A stretch of 64,000 nucleotides of DNA. Source: Lepus europaeus. Its lineage: Eukaryota; Chordata; Mammalia; Lagomorpha; Leporidae. The stretch covers positions 41,339,501 to 41,403,500 of the forward strand of contig NC_084839.1 of assembly GCF_033115175.1 (NCBI RefSeq). The letters are read 5' to 3'. This document shows positions 63,337-64,000 of this stretch, piece after piece. Every line of letters begins with the position of its first letter. The stretch's first letter is position 1. A program made the translations under genes and the position numbers. The notes below the pieces were generated by a model. The model did not search any database, was not told the origin of the DNA, and was given only the letters and a program-made list of their open reading frames with translations.

Positions 63337-64000
63337 GCTTTATAGTTAAAAACTTTATACACTTCATAATTACAACTTTAGGTGATGCTTCTCACCCTGC
63401 CCACCCTTCCTCATATACTCCCAACCCCTCTTCCTCCTCCATCTCTTATTCACACTCTTATTTTTTTTTTACTGAGATCTATTTTCAATTGACTTTATAT
63501 ACATGTTTAACTCTATGTTAATTAAGGAGTTCAACAAATAGTATAAAAAACTGTTTCTCAACAGTCAAGACAAGGGCTGTTCAAGTTATTGCTTCTCAAA
63601 GTGTCAATTTCACTTCTACAGATTGTCTTTTAGGTGTTCTATTAGTTATCACAGGTGAGGGAGAACATGTGATATTTGTCTCTTTGGGACTGGCTTATTT
63701 CACTAAGTATGATGTTTTCCAGATTCATCCATTTTGTTGTAAATGACTGGATTTCATTTTTTTTTTACCGTTGTGTAGTATTCCATAGTGTACATATCCC
63801 ATAATTTCTTTATCCAGTCTTTAGTTGACAGACATTTGGGTTGATTCCATGTCTTAGTTATTGTGAATTTAGCTGCAATAAATATAGGGGTGCAGATAAC
63901 TCTTTTATATATTGATTTCATTTCCCTTGGGTAAATTCCCAGGAATGGGATGGCTGGGTCATATGGTAGGTCTATATTCAGATTTTTGCATAAGGTGTAA
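63337..64000 (-). repeat. Second L1 3' portion, running off the window
   Basis: A new L1 3' end begins here (CTTCATAATTACAACTTTAG, then pyrimidine-rich run), followed by GTAAATGACTGGATTTC, GTATTCCATAGTGTACATA and GGGATGGCTGGGTCATATGG. Same orientation as the previous copy and more diverged. Confidence 0.85.

Overview
The window is mammalian nuclear DNA, almost certainly from a lagomorph, most likely a leporid such as rabbit. The evidence is about 37 copies or fragments of a tRNA-derived SINE whose 5' end reads like GGGGCCGGCGCTGTGGC and which carries an internal CT/GA tract (the rabbit CSINE/C-repeat family), plus L1 3' ends of the rabbit type. No bacterial or viral gene organisation is present.

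Only one protein-coding gene can be supported: SIX2, a homeobox transcription factor of the SIX/sine oculis family. It lies on the minus strand with two coding exons (36793-36234 and 34190-33860), one intron of 2,043 bp, consensus GT/AG splice sites, and a complete 296-residue product with a SIX domain and a K50-class homeodomain. The core promoter (CCAAT box and TATA-like A/T block) is near 37.1-37.2 kb. A plausible poly(A) signal lies at 32986-32981.

Layout: 1-28 kb is repeat-rich intergenic DNA with many CSINEs, old L1, MaLR-type LTR fragments, a 650-bp CA-rich tract and a few unique blocks. The most notable unique block is 10.2-10.9 kb, with a homeodomain-site-rich A/T patch, a full-consensus CTCF-like motif and a perfect 11-bp-stem inverted repeat. 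From about 28.5 to 42 kb lies a CpG-rich domain holding SIX2, its promoter, a large downstream CpG-rich block and an upstream CpG island. Young SINEs are almost absent from 26.2 to 44.8 kb. From 44.8 to 64 kb the sequence is again repeat-rich and ends in two successive minus-strand L1 3' portions, one of them split by a SINE.

In mammals SIX2 neighbours SIX3. In the human arrangement SIX3 would lie beyond position 1, facing SIX2, so much of the left half may be SIX3-SIX2 intergenic DNA. This is inferred from known synteny and not seen here. I found no previously undescribed gene system. The most useful leads are CTCF-type motifs around SIX2, SINE-free regulatory DNA with unannotated CpG islands, the hairpin near 10.84 kb, an exact 174-bp tandem duplication, and a four-layer SINE nest whose insertion order can be read.
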